7,142 nucleotides of DNA from Sulfurimonas sp. (GTDB lineage Bacteria; Campylobacterota; Campylobacteria; Campylobacterales; Sulfurimonadaceae): the NCBI GenBank assembly GCA_021648465.1, contig JAKISR010000077.1:1-7142 (forward strand), written 5' to 3'. The notes under the pieces were generated by a model. That model saw only the letters and a list, made by a program, of their open reading frames with translations, was not told where the DNA came from and searched no databases. Each line of letters starts with the position of its first letter. Positions within the stretch are counted from its first letter, which is position 1. The position numbers and the translations under genes were made by a program. Positions 4,206-7,142 of the stretch are shown in pieces.

Positions 4206-4631
4206 ATGGATATTGTAAGAAGTGCAAAAAAAATAGGTTCTGAGATAGAAAGAGGTGTTGAGGTTGTTGCAAATAAAGTTGCAGATACATTTGATAACCT
4301 TGCTTCACATCTTCCTTTTTCAAATATCGCGAAAAAAGATGATAGTAGTTTTTATATTGAGGTAGATTTACCAGGTGTAAAAAAAGAGGATGTAGAGATT
4401 AAACTTGAAGATGGTGTATTGGTAGTGAGTGCAGTTAGAAGATATAAAAATGAGTTAACTCGTGATAACTACCATGTCTGCGAGAGTTCTTTTGGAAAAT
4501 TTGAGAGACGCTATATAGTTCCAGATAGTATAAATACAGATAAGGTTAACGCTTCACTAAATGATGGAAGATTAGTTGTTGAGTTGCAAAAAAATAAAAA
4601 AGCTCAAGCAAAATTGATTTCAATTAAATAG
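4206..4631 (+). CDS. Small heat-shock protein, Hsp20/alpha-crystallin family (second of pair)
   Basis: This second Hsp20 holdase of 141 residues begins ten bases after the first, with TAAGGAGG (4193-4200) overlapping the upstream stop codon. The alpha-crystallin domain (about 44-130) shows IEVDLPGVKKEDVEI (51-65) and DGRLVVEL (120-127), where GRL stands for the usual GVL. The C-terminal ISI (138-140) is the I-x-I docking motif. The N-terminal arm (1-43) is unlike that of its neighbour: an amphipathic helix, VEVVANKVADTFDNLASHL, replaces the RRGFDLL segment. Differing arms in a tandem pair fit division of labour in substrate binding or hetero-oligomer formation, which is inference. The one cysteine (C92) has no obvious role. 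Confidence 0.92.
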   Translation: MDIVRSAKKIGSEIERGVEVVANKVADTFDNLASHLPFSNIAKKDDSSFYIEVDLPGVKKEDVEIKLEDGVLVVSAVRRYKNELTRDNYHVCESSFGKFERRYIVPDSINTDKVNASLNDGRLVVELQKNKKAQAKLISIK

Positions 4632-4636
4632 AAGTA

Positions 4637-4649
4637 TTGTTAAGGTGTT
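4637..4649. repeat. Left copy of an inverted repeat bracketing the Crp/Fnr gene
   Basis: TTGTTAAGGTGTT lies five bases after the hsp20 stop codon. Its inverted partner, with one extra C, begins two bases after the stop codon of the Crp/Fnr gene (5370-5383). It may be an operator site or the end of a small inserted unit; see the right copy. Confidence 0.6.
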
Positions 4650-4655
4650 GCCAAT

Positions 4656-4669
4656 AAATTAATTAATTT
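4656..4669. promoter_or_regulatory. 14-bp AT palindrome before the Crp/Fnr gene
   Basis: AAATTAATTAATTT is a perfect palindrome 15 bases upstream of the start codon. Crp/Fnr proteins bind 14- to 16-bp palindromes and often control themselves, so an autoregulatory site is possible. It does not match the Fnr (TTGAT-N4-ATCAA) or Crp (TGTGA-N6-TCACA) consensus, and such low-complexity palindromes arise easily in AT-rich DNA. Confidence 0.3.
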
Positions 4670-4684
4670 GGTGTATTATTATGT

Positions 4685-5368
4685 ATGAATAATTTAATAC
4701 TAAAGCAATTTAATGCACAAGATCTAGTTTTTAAAGAGGTAAATAATCTTCCCCAAATATCTAAAAATCAAAAAAAGATATATCTAAAAAAAGGGGAAGA
4801 TCCTCTAAATGGTTTAGATACTGCAAATTTTTTCTATTTTATAATGAATGGAAAAATAAAAATATATCAAATTGACTTTGTAAGCTCAAAAGAGCAAATT
4901 TTATATTTACTTTCTCGAGGAGATATGTTTGATGTTGTTTGCTTACTTGATGGCTCTGAGAGGGAATATATTTCAGAAGTTTTAGAAAATACGGAGTTAA
5001 TAAGCCTCCCTTTAGATGATGTAAAAAAAATGATTTTGGAGGATAATTCTTTTAGACATTTTTTTTACCAGTACCTTGCTCAACAGCTAAAATCTATGGA
5101 GAATTTAGCTGTTAATTTATCATTTTATGATGTATATCAAAGAGTTATTCACCTCTTTACAAATTTTACATATATGAAAGATGGTAAAGCTACTTTAAGA
5201 GTTATTGATAATTTAAAACATGAAGATATAGCTTCAATGATAGGAACAGTAAGAAAGGTTCTAAATAGAAGTTTGCAAAAATTAAAACAAGATGGGGTCG
5301 TAGAACTCTCAAGAAAAAAAATCCATATAAAAAACTTTCAAAAACTTCTTGATAAACTCAATATCTAG
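4685..5368 (+). CDS. Crp/Fnr-family transcriptional regulator
   Basis: This cytosolic DNA-binding regulator has 227 residues, the normal family length. Residues 28-130 form the cNMP-type beta-roll sensor (YFIMNGKIKIY at 51-61, LSRGDMFDVVCLLDG at 76-90), followed by the dimerization helix (about 125-150) and a C-terminal winged helix-turn-helix. HEDIASMIGTVRKVLNRSLQKL (179-200) is the HTH, with TVRKVLNRSL as recognition helix. The cAMP-contact Arg-Ser pair of Crp is absent, and a single cysteine (C86) excludes an Fnr-type 4Fe-4S cluster, so the signal is unknown. No strong ribosome binding site precedes the ATG; GGTG (4670-4673) is the best candidate. An ATG four bases earlier is in another frame and stops after three codons. 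It begins 53 bases after the hsp20 pair and may be co-transcribed or separate. Confidence 0.92.
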   Translation: MNNLILKQFNAQDLVFKEVNNLPQISKNQKKIYLKKGEDPLNGLDTANFFYFIMNGKIKIYQIDFVSSKEQILYLLSRGDMFDVVCLLDGSEREYISEVLENTELISLPLDDVKKMILEDNSFRHFFYQYLAQQLKSMENLAVNLSFYDVYQRVIHLFTNFTYMKDGKATLRVIDNLKHEDIASMIGTVRKVLNRSLQKLKQDGVVELSRKKIHIKNFQKLLDKLNI

Positions 5369-5369
5369 A

Positions 5370-5383
5370 AACACCCTTAACAA
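5370..5383. repeat. Right copy of an inverted repeat bracketing the Crp/Fnr gene
   Basis: AACACCCTTAACAA is the reverse complement of 4637-4649 except for one extra C (13 of 14 positions match). It begins two bases after the regulator's stop codon and lies 20 bases upstream of the lepA -10 box. It could be a binding site controlling lepA or part of a transcript-end structure; no T-run follows immediately. Confidence 0.6.
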
Positions 5384-5403
5384 CTATAAAAGAAGATTTT
5401 TTG

Positions 5404-5432
5404 TATAATCGCGTAATTAAATCTATATAGGA
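5404..5432 (+). promoter_or_regulatory. lepA promoter -10 box and ribosome binding site
   Basis: TATAAT (5404-5409), preceded by TTTTTTG, is a strong -10 box 31 bases before the lepA start. AGGA (5429-5432) lies eight bases before the start codon and decides in favour of TTG 5441. No canonical -35 hexamer is present. The same TTTGTATAAT layout precedes prs. Confidence 0.6.
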
Positions 5433-5440
5433 CAAATTTT

Positions 5441-7142
5441 TTGAAAAATATTAGAAACTTTTCTATCATTGCGCATATTGACCATGGTAAAAGTACTTTG
5501 GCTGATCGTATTATCCAGGAGTGTGGTTCTGTAAGTGATCGTGAAATGGGTACTCAGATGATGGATACTATGGATATCGAGCAAGAGCGTGGGATTACCA
5601 TCAAAGCTCAAAGCGTTAGGCTTGATTATGTAAAAGATGGCGAGCATTACATTTTAAATCTTATAGACACTCCCGGTCATGTTGATTTTTCTTATGAGGT
5701 TAGCAAGTCTTTAGCTTCAAGTGATGGAGCTTTACTTATAGTTGATGCTGCACAAGGTGTTGAGGCTCAAACCATTGCAAATGTTTATTTGGCACTAGAT
5801 AATGATCTTGAGCTTATCCCTGTAATAAACAAAATTGACCTTCCAGCAGCTGATCCAGACAAAGTAGCAGATGAAATTGAGACAAGTATCGGTATTGATG
5901 CTACTGATGCTTGTTTAGTATCTGCAAAAACAGGTGAAGGGATTCGTGAACTTATAGATGCTATAGTTGAGCGTATACCTGAGCCAGCAGGAGATCCAAA
6001 TGCCACTACAAAAGCTATCATTTATGATTCTTGGTTTGATTCTTACCTCGGTGCATTAGCCCTTGTTCGTGTATTTGATGGTGAGATATCAAAAGGGCAA
6101 AATGTTAAACTTATGAGTAGTGGTGAAGAGCATCAAGTTCTTGATTTAATGTACCCTCACCCACTTAAAAAGACAAAAACAAAATCTATAAAAAGTGGTG
6201 AAATTGGTATAGTTGTATTAGGACTCAAAGAGGTAAGTGTTGTAAATGTTGGTGATACTATTACTGACACTAAAAATCCAACGCACGCACCTGTTGGTAC
6301 TTATGAGCCTGCAAAACCATTTGTTTTTGCAGGACTTTACCCAATAGATACAGATAAATTTGAAGATTTAAGAGATGCACTAGATAAACTAAGACTTAAT
6401 GATTCTTCACTTTCTTACGAGCCTGAAACTTCAGTAGCACTTGGCTTTGGTTTTCGCGTAGGTTTTTTAGGTATGCTTCATATGGAAGTTATCAAAGAGC
6501 GTTTAGAGCGTGAGTTTAATCTTGACCTTATCGCTTCTGCGCCTTCTGTTGTTTATCATGTTTACCTTACAAATGGTAAATATGTAGAGGTTCAGAACCC
6601 TTCACAACTTCCAGAAGTTCAAAAAATTGATAGGATTGAAGAGCCTTATGTAAAAGCTACTGTTATTACACCTAGTGAGTACCTTGGTAATATTATGAAT
6701 CTTTTAGTAAACAAGCGGGGTATTCAAAGTAAAATGACTTATTTAAATGAAGACAGGGTTATGCTTGAGTATGAGATTCCTATGAATGAGATTGTAGTTG
6801 ATTTTTATGATACTCTAAAATCAATTTCAAAAGGTTACGCATCATTTGATTATGAACCAACAAAGTTTAAAGTTGGTGATTTAGTCAAACTTGATATTAA
6901 AGTAGCGGGGGAAGCTGTTGATGCACTTAGCGTTGTAGTCCCTCGCAATCAAGCTCTTCCTCGTGGTAGAATTCTTGTTAAAAATATGAAAGAGTTAATC
7001 CCTCGTCAACTTTTTGAAGTAGCTGTTCAAGCATCACTTGGCTCTCAAATTATAGCTCGTGAAACTGTTAAGTCGATGGGTAAAAATGTTACTGCAAAAT
7101 GTTATGGTGGGGATATTACTCGTAAAAGAAAACTAATAGAAA
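5441..7142 (+). CDS. lepA: Elongation factor 4 (LepA), translational GTPase, 3' end cut off by the window
   Basis: LepA is a ribosome-associated GTPase implicated in back-translocation or rescue of mis-set elongating ribosomes and in 30S biogenesis. The start is TTG, with AGGA eight bases upstream; ATG is not available at the conserved N-terminus KNIRNFSIIAHIDHGKST. The GTPase motifs are complete: P-loop AHIDHGKST (11-19), ERGITIK (49-55), DTPGH (76-80), NKID (130-133), and SAK (161-163). The EF-G-like domains II, III, and V follow, including GFGFRVGFLGMLHMEV and DFYDTLKSISKGYASFDYE. The LepA-specific C-terminal domain ends here at AKCYGGDITRKRKLIE. The frame is open for 567 codons with no frameshift. 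Family members are about 596-600 residues, so about 30 residues lie beyond the right edge. Identification is secure. Confidence 0.98.
   Translation, partial: MKNIRNFSIIAHIDHGKSTLADRIIQECGSVSDREMGTQMMDTMDIEQERGITIKAQSVRLDYVKDGEHYILNLIDTPGHVDFSYEVSKSLASSDGALLIVDAAQGVEAQTIANVYLALDNDLELIPVINKIDLPAADPDKVADEIETSIGIDATDACLVSAKTGEGIRELIDAIVERIPEPAGDPNATTKAIIYDSWFDSYLGALALVRVFDGEISKGQNVKLMSSGEEHQVLDLMYPHPLKKTKTKSIKSGEIGIVVLGLKEVSVVNVGDTITDTKNPTHAPVGTYEPAKPFVFAGLYPIDTDKFEDLRDALDKLRLNDSSLSYEPETSVALGFGFRVGFLGMLHMEVIKERLEREFNLDLIASAPSVVYHVYLTNGKYVEVQNPSQLPEVQKIDRIEEPYVKATVITPSEYLGNIMNLLVNKRGIQSKMTYLNEDRVMLEYEIPMNEIVVDFYDTLKSISKGYASFDYEPTKFKVGDLVKLDIKVAGEAVDALSVVVPRNQALPRGRILVKNMKELIPRQLFEVAVQASLGSQIIARETVKSMGKNVTAKCYGGDITRKRKLIE

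Noticed and set aside
5423..6021. Two minus-strand open frames over the lepA start and GTPase domain
   Set aside because: lepA reads without interruption here with all GTPase motifs; the antisense frames have no start signals.

Overview
The window is AT-rich bacterial DNA. Its housekeeping genes (prs, lepA), weak -35 regions, clean TATAAT -10 boxes, and T/A-rich spacers look like a Campylobacterota (epsilonproteobacterial) chromosome, probably a Sulfurimonas- or Sulfurospirillum-like organism. That placement is inferred from protein and promoter style, not from a search.

Left part (1-2625) is accessory DNA. It opens with the 3' end of an unknown gene (3-62) and a decayed membrane-protein remnant (about 87-344). 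A run of five inverted repeats follows (344-536), dominated by a perfect, loopless 46-bp palindrome at 446-491. Directly downstream is a MobV-like relaxase gene (561-1955) with a long coiled-coil tail. The layout suggests the palindrome region is the relaxase's origin of transfer (oriT). A 105-residue coiled-coil protein of unknown function follows (2044-2361). A non-coding stretch (2362-2625) then holds short direct repeats, a hairpin ending in a tRNA/tmRNA-like CCACCA, and a truncated reverse-strand gene end. I read this as one end, or the scar, of an integrated mobilizable element; no integrase or replication gene is visible.

Right part (2626-7142) is core chromosome, all on the + strand. 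It contains prs (PRPP synthetase), two tandem small heat-shock protein genes (Hsp20) forming a two-gene operon, a Crp/Fnr-family regulator, and lepA (elongation factor 4), which runs off the right edge about 30 codons before its usual end. The hsp20 operon has its own promoter, with a near-palindrome over the -35 region and a perfect 18-bp palindrome in the leader. The Crp/Fnr gene is bracketed by a 13/14-nt inverted repeat.

The observation most worth following is the 46-bp palindrome beside the relaxase. Its centre carries TAGTGCG, close to the TAGTGTG nick motif of the MobV prototype pMV158. Because the site is a perfect palindrome, the motif is present on both strands.
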